Source: Triops longicaudatus (lineage: Eukaryota > Arthropoda > Branchiopoda > Notostraca > Triopsidae). From it: a DNA stretch of 64,000 bases. Below are positions 36,911 through 50,183 of the stretch, in pieces. The notes under the pieces were generated by a model that was given only the letters and a program-made list of their open reading frames with translations, was not told the DNA's origin and ran no database searches. The position numbers and the translations under genes were made by a program. The stretch is from assembly GCA_022885665.1 (NCBI GenBank), contig JAGQDJ010000184.1, positions 1 through 64,000 of the forward strand, in the 5' to 3' direction. Position 1 is the stretch's first letter. Each line of letters opens with the position of its first letter.

Positions 36911-37878
36911 CCGCGCAGCCGCAACTCCCTACATTCTTTTTCATGCATTTTCCAAGAAGTTACATAACCGAAACTTTCGTCGGTATTTGACAGGGACTCA
37001 AAAAATTATGTGAAGTGACAACGAAAATGTCAACGAAACGTGCCCAGTGACACCTCTTATTTCGAAGAACACAATTTACATAAAAACAAGTAATTCATAA
37101 CTGAAGAATGCTAGGTTCGCAATGACCTAAACCGAAGAAAAGATGAACGTCAAATAAAAAATGCAGCATGATATGTAAAGCTTATTATATAAGCATACAG
37201 GAAATGCCGGCCTAATGAACGAAACGGGACTTAAAAATTATTTGGCACTGAGATTAGTAAAATACACTAAGGAGAAAACTCCTTCGCTAAAAATTTGGAA
37301 CGGATGTTACCTTAGCGATAGATGAGAGCACTATAACGCTATTGATCCCGTTTATGAATCACATTGCTTACCTTGTGTTCCTTACCTTGCAATCAATGTA
37401 GAGGAGGGAAAACGTGGAATTCCAAGTCACGTGTTTAGACACGTTTTCCTTGTCTACCGTAGCCTTAACAGGAAACAGCCTTCTCTCCAGACCGAAGATT
37501 CTCTCACTGACCTGTTCTTCTAGTCTGCACTTGCCTTTTAACGACCAACTAACACACTACGATTCGCAGCCAACAACAGCTGGATAACTGAAGTTGTGTG
37601 CCATAAAACTCGGAGCTGATGTCAACTAGTTAATGAGTTATAATGACGCGTTTCCTATCAGCTGGACTAAAATAAGCTCCACTTTATCATATTAAGTCTC
37701 GTATAAGAGATTACGTGAAAGGACAAAAGTCAGGAAAGAGTTTCATCTCAAAAATACTTACAAATGAAGTACGCAATATGTTTTTTTCAGTTTGTTCTAA
37801 TTCGCTGATTTATGAAAGACAGACACTGGAATGACGTTTAGAAAAAAGGGACAAAAAGTAGTCTTTCTTTTTGTGTTA

Positions 37879-38161
37879 CAGTAAAACTCCGATTTTGTCA
37901 ACCCCGCTTATGGAAACTCCCGATTATATCAAACGTTCCGGGAAACTTTTTTTCATTAACAATGAATTGATTTTGAAGCGTTTCCTCGCTGAAAGTTTGA
38001 TATTTTCTTCATAATTATCTTGCAAAAGTGAAAATAAAGTTATTAGATGCAGTTTAGTTCCGATCATTTTCCGCACGGGAATTTCTTGCAAAATTTCGTA
38101 TAGCACTCAGCACTTGAATCTGATATTGTAAACTACTCTCGACAAAAATTGAGTCCTACAG
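37879..38161. mobile_element. pogo/Tigger-type MITE
   Basis: TA-flanked; left end CAGTAAAACTCCGATTTTGT and right end (reverse complement) CTGTAGGACTCAATTTTTGT form diverged terminal inverted repeats of about 25 bp. 283 bp, no coding content. Confidence 0.7.
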
Positions 38162-39469
38162 TAGTTCGAGAAGTATCAATAGTTTTTGTCAAAGTAGACA
38201 GAGATGTCGTTTCGTAAAAGTTGCAGGTGTCACTACGTTACGAGGTTTTTAGCTTTTAAGTACTACATTGTAACATAGAACTCGCCCTGACCGTTATTTC
38301 AAGTAGTAGTTTAATGCTCAGGATTTGTTATTGTCGTTGCTTAACGTTGATGTTATCAAGAAAAACGAAAAACTGGAATATTGTGCCAACATTAACGCTC
38401 GTGGTGTAGACAACCAAGGATGTGCTGGGTGTGGTACGTCTTCTTTTAACACAACTCTCTCTTGCTGTACCGACTGTTTCACCGCAACAGGCGCAAGCCT
38501 ACACGATTAATCAACTAAAAAAAAAAGAAAAAAAATCTTTTTCTGCAAAAAAAGACAACAGCTTTATTTCGTCTTTGTTAAAAAAAATCATTAATATGCA
38601 GAACACAATCTAATGTGACGGATTAACGGCTAAGTAAAGAGCGAAAACTTCATTTTCAACACATTTCATGATAGATACAAGAGAAGCCTTACATCCTGAG
38701 TAATACATTGTCAGATTTTCGTAGGCATATTTGAAAATCGTAAATCAAGAGGAAGCTATTAAACAGAAGACCCGTAATGTTGCTAGTGAAGCAAGCAAAG
38801 ACCCATTGAAGCTTAAAAATAAAAATTATTTAGTTGAAACTACGTTTGCCATTTTTGTACCAAAGCCCGAATTCCAAATTCTTTTCCTTTGCCCTATTTT
38901 GGGTTACATAACATAGCTTTGGCGGATGGAGTTTGTCCAAATAATCTTCAAATTATCATGATTCGAATAACTTACCTTTTATTCGTAATCTCTACTATAG
39001 AGCAAGTGCTTAATCTTATCACAATCATATTCTAATCTCCGTCGAAGTAACAATCGTAATACTAAGCTTTCTGTGGTTTTTCATTGTGTTTTGGTCATGT
39101 ATTATCAGTCATAACAAAGAATAAGAGCAATACGAATGAACAGAATAGAGCACAAAGCCATTACGTTTACCAGCACACCACAAGTCCGTCGTCTTCTATT
39201 GTTTGTGTACTTTGAGTACGACAGTATTTGGCACGATTCTTGGGATTCGTGCCGCACCAAGAATGTCGACGCTTAAAATATTGATACTTTTGATTCAAAC
39301 TCAATTGGCCTATTACACACAAAAATAAGTAAAGAAATGTCACAAACAATCAAAATTTGATTATTTCGTCGACTAGATCGTTGAAATCAATTCTCTAATA
39401 TTCGCCCACTTCTTAGATAACCAAGTAAGCCAGAATGAGACGTTAGTAAAACGAAGAGGCAGGAATTAT

Positions 39470-42400
39470 TCAACGATCTAGTACAGCATTACCTGGAGGT
39501 TCGGACTGCACTGAAGCCATCCTACACGGCCAACACTCGGGAACGACCGTCGTAAAGCTGGCGTTGTACACCCGCGGCCTATACGACGAATTCTTGGTGG
39601 TCAGCGCTCTTTGATTTCTCCGAATACTGTACTGCGAGCGGTAAAACACCGGTATCGGCACCGAAACACACCTCGAAACGCTTTTCACTTCCGACGATTG
39701 ACTGGGCATGATTTCATTTCGTTCATCTTGATATTCATGTTCAGGTATGACTTTCCCGCCTGAGGTATGTTCAATAGAGCTTGTACCGGAGTCATACAAC
39801 GACAGATTGGGTTCAACCCCTGGTGTAATCATAGGTTTGGGAGGGGGTTGGGGTGGGATTGGGCTTAAGGTGGGTTTAGCGTAGTGGTTAGGGTACATTT
39901 CGTCCTCGCTGTGAATTTCCGCCAACCCTTCGGGCGGACTGGGTAACAATCGCTGGCTCAACTTTCTGGTCACCTAGGAAACGGGAGTTTTTGTCGTGAA
40001 AACACTTAAAAGCTTTTTGCAGATTTTCTTTTTTTTTTTATTTTTACGTGAGTAGGGTGTGATGCGGATGCCCTGTGTAATTTCAAGTGCAAGTTGGACG
40101 CTTGGTTATGACTGCTACGTCGCGAGGAAAATCGATGGCTCAAACGTCCCAGGAAGAGTACTTTCCAACAGTTACAGGGTTTAAGAAAACATATCTTAAA
40201 AAACGAAAATATTGTGGATAGAATTTTAAAGGATTATTTCTTTGAATTTCTTTTCTTCTTATAATACTTTCTTGCACAAGATGTAGACCCAAGGATCAAG
40301 GAGTTGGTTAATGGACGCTAAACGTATGGCTAATAAATCTCCTGAATGATCTTCGGCTGAAAGATGAGGGACAAATTGGTTGAGAATTATCTGCATCTGT
40401 GTTGGTGACAGAGAATAATGGGTTAGCACGGTAGCCAAAGAATGAATAGAAAGAATTATCATGTAAAAAAAGGTTTATCTTGTTTTCCAAGAAACCTGTA
40501 AAGGCGCCCAACAAAGCGTGAAAACGAGCGTGATGGCCATTAGCAGAACCACCATCTGGATTTCCAGCTCTTGCTGCTGCCGACTTCGATGTGTTCGCCG
40601 AAATTGGTTGGGTGCATCCAAGCTTTTTCGACGACAGCGCATTGCGAGTAAAGTACCTAAAGAGGAATCAGTCCACGGATTAGAACAGAAAACACTTTTA
40701 TAAGGATATGTTTAACTGGAAGCTTGGAATTTATGGAACGGCGTAGTAAGATTCACAAGAACTTTTGTTCATCTGAGAATTAACAATGAAAAGTTTCGGG
40801 TTTGTGTCACTGGCTGCCGTGTTAGGTCCTGTTTCTTTTTGAAACTCTTAACTTTATTTTGACATACACGTTCTAACAGTAATATGGGTATGTTTAAGAC
40901 TAATAGCGACAATGCTACTACAATTTGAATAAGGGATTGAATTAGGGTGCATTTTATCGTAAACTGATCCGTTGGCCAGTCCTTCGCGTTGACAATAAAA
41001 TACGCGTTGATCAGCTCGCCGCTCAACTGAGGAAGGATTGTTTACAGGAAAAGCAGTGGGCGGGGTTTAAAAGTCTATCTCCGTTATACTGTGCTTCCCA
41101 TGCACGGTAGAACAGAACATTCGACTGCATCCGCATTCAACGGAACTGATGCATTCACGCCAAAATGACCCTTGAGCTGGTTCCGTGTGCGCCAAAACGC
41201 CAAGTACACTTAACTGGCCAACTCAGTTGATCAGTTCATTTCACGATAAAATGCACCCTAGAAGTCTTTTACAGAACTACGCCCCTAGCGGTCATAAAGT
41301 GAATCGTAAATCACAGTAAATCGAGTAGCTTCAGACCATAGAGCTATGCTTCAGACGACTTGTTATTTATTCCCCTTATTATTTTACAGGTGGAAAAGTA
41401 AACAAGATTTCCTAGAAGTAGTGTTTTATACAGCCTTACATTGAACAACGACGTTGCAGATAATCATGGTCCCAATGAGCAACAAGTTGACAACGGCGAA
41501 CGTCACCGAATACGCCGCATCAACTGCATGTTCCGTATGTAAGTTCAAGAAGCACCATGTTCCCGGGTACTGCACCGCGTACTCTCCGAACCCAAACAAA
41601 GGTAGCGCCGCAAAAAGGATAGATATGAGGCACAGCGTCAGCAAACTAATCCTGGGTGAAACAAAAACCCCAAATAACTAATTAATTACTATACTAAATT
41701 AAATTACTATACTAATTAGTCGCTTATTCACATTTCCTTTAGCATTTCTTCCCAACTTTTCCCCGTTGTCAAACGAAATTCATAGCAGCTAATCATTACT
41801 CGTATATACTCACTTTGAAATTTTAGCTTTGCACGAAAATGCGTGATCCCCACACACAACACCCCCCAAAATTACGCCTTTTCTCTTTACGTAAACTCCT
41901 TGGAGCTTATAGTGGATTTAAACACTCACACAAAAAGAAAAGAAGTTTTCAACGTACGTTCGGCCTTAGCAACACGGCGCACTTTTTGCTTTCATGGAAA
42001 ATGAAATTAAAGAGCAAAGTTTGTCTTACTTAGCACGGGGCGCGTTGCAATGTCGCATGTAGAAGTAACCATGACGAATACCCATGTAGCGTTCGATAGC
42101 CATGGCGCAGACAATTAAGGGCGTCAGTAGACCCATACTGATCATGGTGAACGCATGGTAATTACACAAACCCGCCTGACCCCACAGCACAAATTAATTA
42201 CTGCGATAGTGGCTTTGCCCTTTCCTTAAAAAGACATTCATATCCTTGCTCTTCATACTACTCACAACACTAAGAATAAATATTAGAGTAAACGATAAAA
42301 TTAGCCAAATAAATGAATAACAAGTTAAATAAATAAGTTAAAAAATGTATAATACCTGGAAAATAGCAGGTAATACAGGCAAAGTAACATAAGAAATTAC

Positions 42401-43125
42401 TATCTTTCAATCCAAATACACTTTAAAAATATATTATATAAAAAATGGCTCGTATTAAATTAAATACACTACATTTTCTCTTTGACAGACTTAAAATACT
42501 AATTAAATTACAGTTAATGCAAGTAAATAGTTCAGTAAAATTTCCTTTAAAATTCGAATAAAAGCAATAGCAATTATCTATAATTGTAATTAATGAATAA
42601 TGCAGACTGAGGTCAGTTAAAGTTGTACTCAAATTGGGTACGAATTTAAGGTAAAGTAGCGTTCATTTACCCCGCCCACCCAACGCCCATTGCTGTAGAC
42701 TATTAATACTGGGAAAGTGGTGATGACGATACCAATTAAGTCTGCCCAAGCGAGCCCGGCCACTAATACGAAAAACACGGTGCGGTGACGGACAGAAGGC
42801 GTGTTTCTCAATGTAGCTAAGGCAATGGCATTCCCTACGTGGATAACCCGAAAGCCAAACAAATGGTTAGATGTAGGGTAAGAAAAAATATAATATAGGA
42901 GGGGAAAGAAGATTAAAAAAGAACCGTAGGATAAACCAAACATCCATATCTCTTCCAGAACTTACCCAGAATACCGATTAAGGACATAACAATCGGTGAC
43001 GCAATGTTTGCCCCGGGAGATGAGAGTGACGGTAATGAGCAATTGAAGGCATCGCAACCAACAGAGATTGCAGGAGGAGCACCCGGAGGGTTGACGGTAC
43101 CGTATGTCAAACTACTAGTACTCAT
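39470..43125 (-). CDS. PTGER4: Prostanoid receptor, EP4-like class A GPCR
   Basis: Seven coding exons: 43125-42966, 42834-42671, 42175-42030, 41651-41440, 40656-40496, 40396-40268, 39973-39470; 491 aa (human EP4 488). TM1 IASPIVMSLIGILG joins GNAIALATLR. TM2 carries the prostanoid-type FFVLVAGLAWADLIG, then GRWVGG. TM3 ends CAMAIERYMGIRHGYFY, equivalent to CAMSVERYLAINHAYFY in EP4. Extracellular loop 2 has QYPGTWCFLN, the prostanoid-receptor signature. TM6 starts EIQMVVLLMAITLVF. TM7 IRLASINQLLDPWVYILCKK keeps the Arg that pairs with the prostanoid carboxylate. The tail is Pro/Ser-rich, about 168 aa. EP4 couples to Gs; coupling here is inferred. ATG 43125 follows a likely acceptor (TTGCTAG) near 43160, so a UTR exon lies upstream. 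Confidence 0.92.
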
Positions 43126-46100
43126 ACTGGAATTATTACTTCTGCCATAGAAGTTCACACCTAGCAACAAGACAAAAATTGGACACCAGTTGGATCAACT
43201 CAAAATTTCGTGTTTGAAACTTTCCTTAGTTTTAAATATAGAAACTTCTTCGTGTATCTTGTACGACTTAGAGGGGAAAAAACGCAAGTCCGGGAGCTTG
43301 AAGAGACCTGCGGGGTCTTTGTTATTTTAATGCAGCACGTCCGTCAAGCTATGCAAATCTGATCTTTTTTGCTCTCTTTGTTTCTTGCCTTTTTTCACTT
43401 CCAATTTTCTTAGATTTTTTCTCCATTTTTTTATTTTATGACTTTTTTTTAGTTTACTTTGTAAGCATTTTTTCAGAATCGTGAATGTGACAGGAAATTG
43501 CTGTTTGGATTACAAGCGTGCATTACATTGTAAGGAAATTTTTTTCATTTGAATAATATAAGAGTTAAGAAAACGTGGGTGTTGTATGGAGCAGGAGGAT
43601 ATTCGACACATTAACGCGTTGAATACCGTAAAATTGAATCATAAAGGGGATAAACGAGCCCACGCCCGAATGTTCTTTAATTTTAAAGGAAGGAAAAATA
43701 CGTTTTTGAGGTTGGCACGTAAACGGACGAGATCAATACAGTTCATTTGGGTAAAATGCTATAAGTCAAAGTCAATAACTTACCCGCCCACCTACGAGTC
43801 ACTCCAGTGCGGGATGGTTATTGTCCGGGAGTTCGTTTTTTTTGTTTGTTTGTTTACGGAGAGAAAAGGGTATCGCCTTTGATAGTCAATTGTTGTCTGA
43901 AAAGGTCTGGGCAAAAAGCTATTAATGGAATGTGGGTGTCTGTAATGTGCATCACTTCAATTACCTGAATAAATATTAAACTATGAGGTGATACAATAAC
44001 GCATGTGCAATGAGATGTTATTATTAACTTAAATACATTAAAATTCATACAAAGAATAATTGAAATCGCCCTAGAAACGCTTTGTTGCTGAAAAGTAGGT
44101 GTACTGGAAACCTGTATACGTGTTTTCAACCATTACTGATGGTAAGATTGAATTTTGAAATCACTGCGAGGAAAATTTTCGTAGACTAGGCTAAATTAGG
44201 AAGAGACTTTTGAAGAGAAACTTGTCAGCTCGTGTTTATTTAGTTCAGAAGTTTGGTATGGGCAGTGTGGATTTTTGGCTAGAAAAAAAATCCCGCATTG
44301 TTTTCTTTTTGGAATGCAACGCCCCTAGATGGAAGAAAAACGTGCTGAGCAACGTTAACCTTTGAATAATAAACACGAACATGTGCAGTTACACATGCTC
44401 TGAAATCCGCGCAGCTGTCAAATAGTCAGGCTAGAAATACCGGAAGGCTTAATGCATGGGGTAAGCAATTAAATGTGCCATCTCTAAATGGTAATTTTTG
44501 TCTAAACAATAAAAACCTGACAGGAATGAACCAAAATGAGACCAATCCGCTAGGGGCGCTAAGTACACACACAAACGACTTCTAAACAGATTACTAACGA
44601 GGAAACCTTGCCGCCTGTTGAAAGCGTCACTTGTAAAAATTCTTTAAAAAATCCCACAAAGCTTGTAAAATGGGAGGGAAATTTTTCCATGCGTTCGTCA
44701 AAAAATTTTAGAACTTAGCAACAAATTTGTAAGAAAAGTAAATATTATAATTTATTACTATTTCAACTTCATGGTATACATCTTAAAGACTGCAACAATA
44801 AAACACAACAATGTACGTTAGAATACAAAGTAGAATTTTGTTACAAAAAAACTACTGGGAACAAAAAAACTTTTCATTCTATTAAGAGAACGTTATATCA
44901 AACGCTTTTCTGTCCCTTTCCATAACTCAAGAACTTAAACCAAAAGTTCGTTTTAAAACGATTCATTATAATTATGTTTACCGTATATATCTGGCCATTT
45001 TTATAGAAATAAAGTATTGTTGCAAGCTATTGTGTATTTGCGCGAATACTCAGAAATCCCTCTACGCCACACTAAGTCCAATATCTTCCAAAACAGCAGT
45101 ATTGGGTCACATAGTTATATAAATGTCTGCATATACGTAACATCGTTGACATCGTCACTAATAAAATGGCATACTATTAAGCATGGAGAGAACTATAAAG
45201 TAAAAGTGAATCACACGTACTAAAACAATTTATATTGCAATATGAGCACTCATATATAAATCATGAAAATATATTATTTGAAACAATGTCAAATAACAAT
45301 GGAGACCTGAGTAGTATAAACTATTTCTTCATCGCACATACTGTGGTTTGACTTTATGACAGCTGCGATAATATTAGTAAGAAATACGCAGCCATAAGGT
45401 CGCGTTGGTCAACAACAAAATCAGCCACAAAAACTAAAATTTTATGATTTTGTAGGGCTAAATTAATTGTGTATAAGAATATTTCCAACACGCCTTGTAT
45501 AAGAAATGTGGTAAAATCACTGAAAGCTGCAGCAATAAATAACCAAAGAATCTTTCTCCCGAAAATGAAACGTAAGATGAATGCATACAAAGAACGCGTG
45601 TCAACCCTCACTCCCGGTGACTGAACGGATTTAGAAAAAAGTTCATTCTTCACGCGTTACGTGCGTGAAGTGTACGAGAAAACTTAACTTCGCGTCTCGA
45701 TGGATTGATAGGGACAGTAAAGTTTTCCTCAAGATCTTGAGTCAACAAACTGGGTCTGGATCATAATTCTTAGCATGCTAGGAGACCGAATACGTGACGA
45801 GCTAAAATTCGCTGGAATTGACTGTCATCCATCTATTGTACTGACAATAGAGAGAAAAAAAAGAAGATTGTGTATCTTTCGTGATGTTTGCACTGGATTG
45901 GGCTACAGTACATTTTTTCATACCAAACAAGAATGCGTCGAAAAGAACTATTTCTGAGCATCGTAGAAAGTATACTGTTTCCAATACTGAGGGGTATTTA
46001 CATCAATAGGAAGAAAAAGAACTTCGTTTATTGCTTTTTTATTCGAGCTATTTTCTTTTATGCGATCTGATCTCGCTGACAAGCTATTTTTCTTTATTTT

Positions 46101-47881
46101 TCGTTTTATTCCCAAGAAACATAAATACATAGACAACGTTTAATAAAGCAGACAGTTTATATTCATAGCTGTGTCTTTCGAAAGGGTGGTAACTGTTAAA
46201 CATTTTCTTTACCTGCGAATGAGATGTAGTAGGCGACCCCTTTGTACGCTATCTCCCTAGTACGAAAGTTGTGCAGCTTCTCCGCTGTTGTTGCGCGCTT
46301 GATTGAGTGCACGGAGGTACTTCACACTTATGGCTGCATATTGCGTCCCCACTTGAAGTAAACGAAGCCTGGGCCTCTGTTAAAGATGGTCTCGTTTCAG
46401 TTTCGGTTCACTGCACTCGACAACATTATAGAATCGTTAGACAATTTCACAAGCGAGCTGTGACAGAGTAAACATTAACCCCACCTCAACATGGACTATT
46501 TGCGAGGCACTTGTCGCTTATCATGCACCAAAGGATTTCACGGAGGCATGAAAGGTGTCAAATTGACGGAGAAGTCCGCCTGTTGCGTCCGTAGTGAATT
46601 GTTCCCCTTCCGTGACTCCGCGGCGTGGAAATCTTCCGTGCCATGAAGAATAGTGAGCTCGCACAGGCGCGGTGTTGTGAAAACTTGCTCTCCGTTGAGG
46701 GAAAAAGGCCACAAAAACACACTGTGCTTTTCTGGGCGCTTGTTCACGAGTTCATTTCGGTGTTAATACGGCTTACCCCAACTGCTGTTTTCCGAACCTT
46801 CCAGCAGATGTGCTATTGTAGCGGCCAAACAAGTCTCCAGAACGGAATCCGCCATTTCCTGATAATTTTTTTTTACAATCGTCCCTGTTGACTTAGATAC
46901 TACTAGCGTAAAGCTAGTCAATACGAGACAAACTTTTTAGCCACCGCCAACGTGACGTAAGTTACGCCCCGGGCGTTATAGAAACAGGGTCGATTGTTAA
47001 AAAATGGCATCATCAATCAGGAAATGGGGACTCTCTAACAAACTACTTTTTAGTCCGCTATAATGGCACACCTACTAGTAGGTCCGGGGAGCAGCATTTT
47101 GATAAGCCCTTTTAACGGTGAAACGAGAAGTAATTGGGTTACAGAAGTGTCGAATGTTATGAAAATACTTACAGTGATGTTTTCTTGAGTTGAATTACTA
47201 CTTTTTGTATCGAAAAGAAGCAACATTTATGCGCTTCTCTCTTCTTGTTTAAATGTCAGCTGAGTCATCTACCGAGCACATGTTAGACTACTGCTGACTT
47301 GGAATTTCTGTTTTAGGTTGGGAGTCTTGCATTTCTGCTGTTGAAAAGATCAAGGCCCTTGACATTGGCTTCTTATTTCTCTAACTAGGTGGCGCTGCAA
47401 TGAATTTCTGGCTTAACGGGAGCTTCAGGTGACGCGAACACGGATGGGAAGAAAAGCGAATGAGAACTGTTGGAATAGTCGAGAACATTCACGTTTATTA
47501 GCAGCTTGGTGCAGAAAAGGCAAAGCTAAAGCATGTTAAGAAAAAGTTTTAAATTTCACTGCATTTTTTCTGAAAGCAATGTCAGGGACGCTTTAACACA
47601 CAAACTGCATTTCCGTAATTTCTGCCAACCTTGTAGAAGCTCTTATTGCCTTGATTTAACAAAGTAACGTAAAAGTGAAAGCTCATCTCGGAAGATCGTC
47701 GTAATTGGTCAATTTGTTCCCATTAGAATGCACTTATGAATGTCTACGTTTTTCTCTGATGCTCACAAATGTTTATAGTGCTACAGAGAAATTAGCTATT
47801 ACAAGATGAACAAACGAAAATGGAAATATGAGTAAAGAGAACATTTGAAAATAAGCTTTTCAAAATTGATTAATAAATAAT

Positions 47882-48056
47882 AGAGTAGAATCTCGTTCTA
47901 AAACACCCATTTATGACGAACTGTCACCCATAACAGACGAGTTGTACAATCTCGAGTAACCTAAATGTGCTGAAAAATGAGCCTGATGTAAATAATAACG
48001 ATACTATGAAGAGTTTTCCTCTTGCCGAGAGTTTCGTTACAAGGAGATTTTTTCAT
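47882..48056. mobile_element. pogo/Tigger-like MITE fragment
   Basis: Starts AGTAGAATCTCGTTCTAAAA and ends GAGAGTTTCGTTACAAGGAG, both family termini; interior CCCATTTATGACGAACTGTC is also typical. Ends are eroded. Confidence 0.5.
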
Positions 48057-48317
48057 ACTTATAGAAATATCACCACAATCTAACGATATATGGAAGCTTA
48101 TTTTACTAATAATAATTAACAATATTGTAATATTAATTGTAAAATTACATTTATAAAGTGTAGTGTCCCGTTATAACGCACTTATATCCGTCTTTTATAT
48201 CAGAAATTGTTATGTCGGATGCTTTTCTCTACATTGACATATCCCGGGTCTAACTGACCATGTCTAGAACAACCAAAAATTCTTCATAAAAAGGTTTATT
48301 TGATCGAGATTATACTG

Positions 48318-48655
48318 CAGTAGAATCTCATTATAAATATTTCCATTGTAACGTAGTCGGTTATAGTACACAGATTTTAAAGCCCCGAGCTACTCAAACA
48401 TAGAGCAAAATCTTCCAATACAATGAAGTTTTAGAGCGTTCGTTACAAAAAAAAAATCTACTTTATGTATTTTCAGTGACACACCATTAGAATGTCGCGT
48501 TTATGAAGCTCATAGGTTCAAGAAGTATTCGTTCTATCCGGAGCTCGTTATGTTGAAAGTTCCTCCACTTTTTAACGTAATGCGTAACCTATTGACCTTA
48601 TTTATGATAATCGACATTTTGTAATAAAAAGCTTAATTATAGCAAAATTCGACTG
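48318..48655. mobile_element. pogo/Tigger-type MITE
   Basis: Left end CAGTAGAATCTCATTATAAA; right end reverse-complemented CAGTCGAATTTTGCTATAAT. 338 bp, no coding content. Further fragments of the same kind follow to about 48900. Confidence 0.6.
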
Positions 48656-50013
48656 TATATTACACTGCGTAATATAACTTTCAAAACAGCGTGCTTATAC
48701 TTTGTTGTGCATATTAAAGTATAAAATCGTTATGAAAAGTTATTCTGCAGCGAAAGGTCGGTTACAGTAGATTGGCCATTGGGTCCTGAATTGCAAGAAT
48801 ATTATTACGTGTGAAATTAAAATGAAATACTTTGGAAGCACCGAACAGTTTTATTTTCGCAAATATTCGTTATAGCATGATTTTCCAAGTAGTATGAATG
48901 AACTTATATTGCTTTGTGCTAGTTTCTGTATTCCGAGGTATTCGCCAGTTTCCATTCTAATCATGTGTTAATACCTCACAGTAGATGGCAGGACCAGAAC
49001 TTCGGTTCATGGGGTTTCAATCTGCAATTTTCTTGGACATTTAGTTTTCTCCTATGTCCGCCGTTAAGAAAATAAAATTTCGGGACGGGGTTAACCACCT
49101 CCCCCCTAGCAATGGGCGTGATAAATGGTGCTGTTTTTAGAAGTAAGCCTACTAAAATAAACTTCGCAGAAAATTAAAAACGAACGCAAAAGAATGTATT
49201 TTCTCGAAATAAACATTGTGTAATACAGTTAAACTCCATACGGCAATCTATCTAAAAAGTCATTTCCATTGCCTCATTTCACGCTAAAACTCAGATACAA
49301 TCAAAGTAAATGAGTTTTGGGGGGAATGCGTGGGAATATCATTGTTGTAAAAGTCGGTTTTCCACGCGTTCCACGCGGCATCTGTTATCTGTTCATAAGA
49401 AAATTTCACGCATAATCTCTGGTATCCGTATAATTTGTCTTGCCTTTTTTGCGAGCTAGGGGCCGTGACGTATTGAGCTTGTTCACAAATTCATTTATGG
49501 CACTCATAACTGGACCAGCAAGGCGTGGACTCGATGACGTCACTAAACTTCCTCCAAGCCAAGATTTGCCTCCGCGAAACCTCCCCTTTCCACCACTCTA
49601 CGGAAGATACGCAGGCCGATTCACCTGATATGGCCTCGGGCGCTGCTGAAGACGGAGTTTAATAGGACTCGTGCCTCCAAGGAAGTAACATCTCACTGGT
49701 GGAAGTAGCCAACACCTCCCCCACAGTAGTGAAGTTCACGCCAAAGGGTTTTGTATTGCAACGGAGACCTTAGACCTAGTACGTAAGCATTACAAGTGTA
49801 CTTGAGACTTCTAATTACAGCACGTTGCAGACGTCTCTTTTACTAAGTTTACAAGTGGGTGTCGAGCACCGTAAACAGACTGGAGGGGGTTTGTCTTTGT
49901 TAATAAACCATCAAAGTAGACTAACCAGGGTGTAGTAGCATAAACGTCCATCTGTTCTATATAGAAGTTTCAAAATTAAGCCTATTATACTGCTAGAACG
50001 CGTAACTTTACTA

Positions 50014-50183
50014 CAGTAGTCTCGTCATAACAAACCTCACGGAAACAGAAAAAAAATGTCGGTTCATCTGAATTTCGTTACACCAGACGCTATAATTCAT
50101 TTTCGTATTACAAGACATTAAAATCCGTTAATAGTAACCGGAAGACCATTATAAAATGGGTTTGTTGTAATGAAGTTCTTCTG
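50014..50183. mobile_element. Short pogo/Tigger-type MITE
   Basis: TA flanks on both sides; left CAGTAGTCTCGTCATAACAA, right (reverse complement) CAGAAGAACTTCATTACAAC. 170 bp. Confidence 0.65.

Larger units (their letters stand above)
35725..39469. other. Intergenic region between the TspO-like gene and the prostanoid receptor
   Basis: Holds the GC-rich degenerate repeat cluster (36226-36910) and a TA-flanked MITE (37879-38161). A candidate AATAAA for the receptor on the minus strand is at 38978-38983. No coding gene recognised. Confidence 0.5.

Noticed and set aside
40769..41026. Hydrophobic 85-codon frame on the minus strand inside the prostanoid-receptor gene
   Set aside because: It lies in the intron between exons 4 and 5; including it would disrupt the TM5-TM6 region, which is complete without it.
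45354..45653. 99-codon hydrophobic minus-strand frame
   Set aside because: Begins with GTG rather than ATG, no splice sites or homology; AT-rich sequence readily gives hydrophobic frames.
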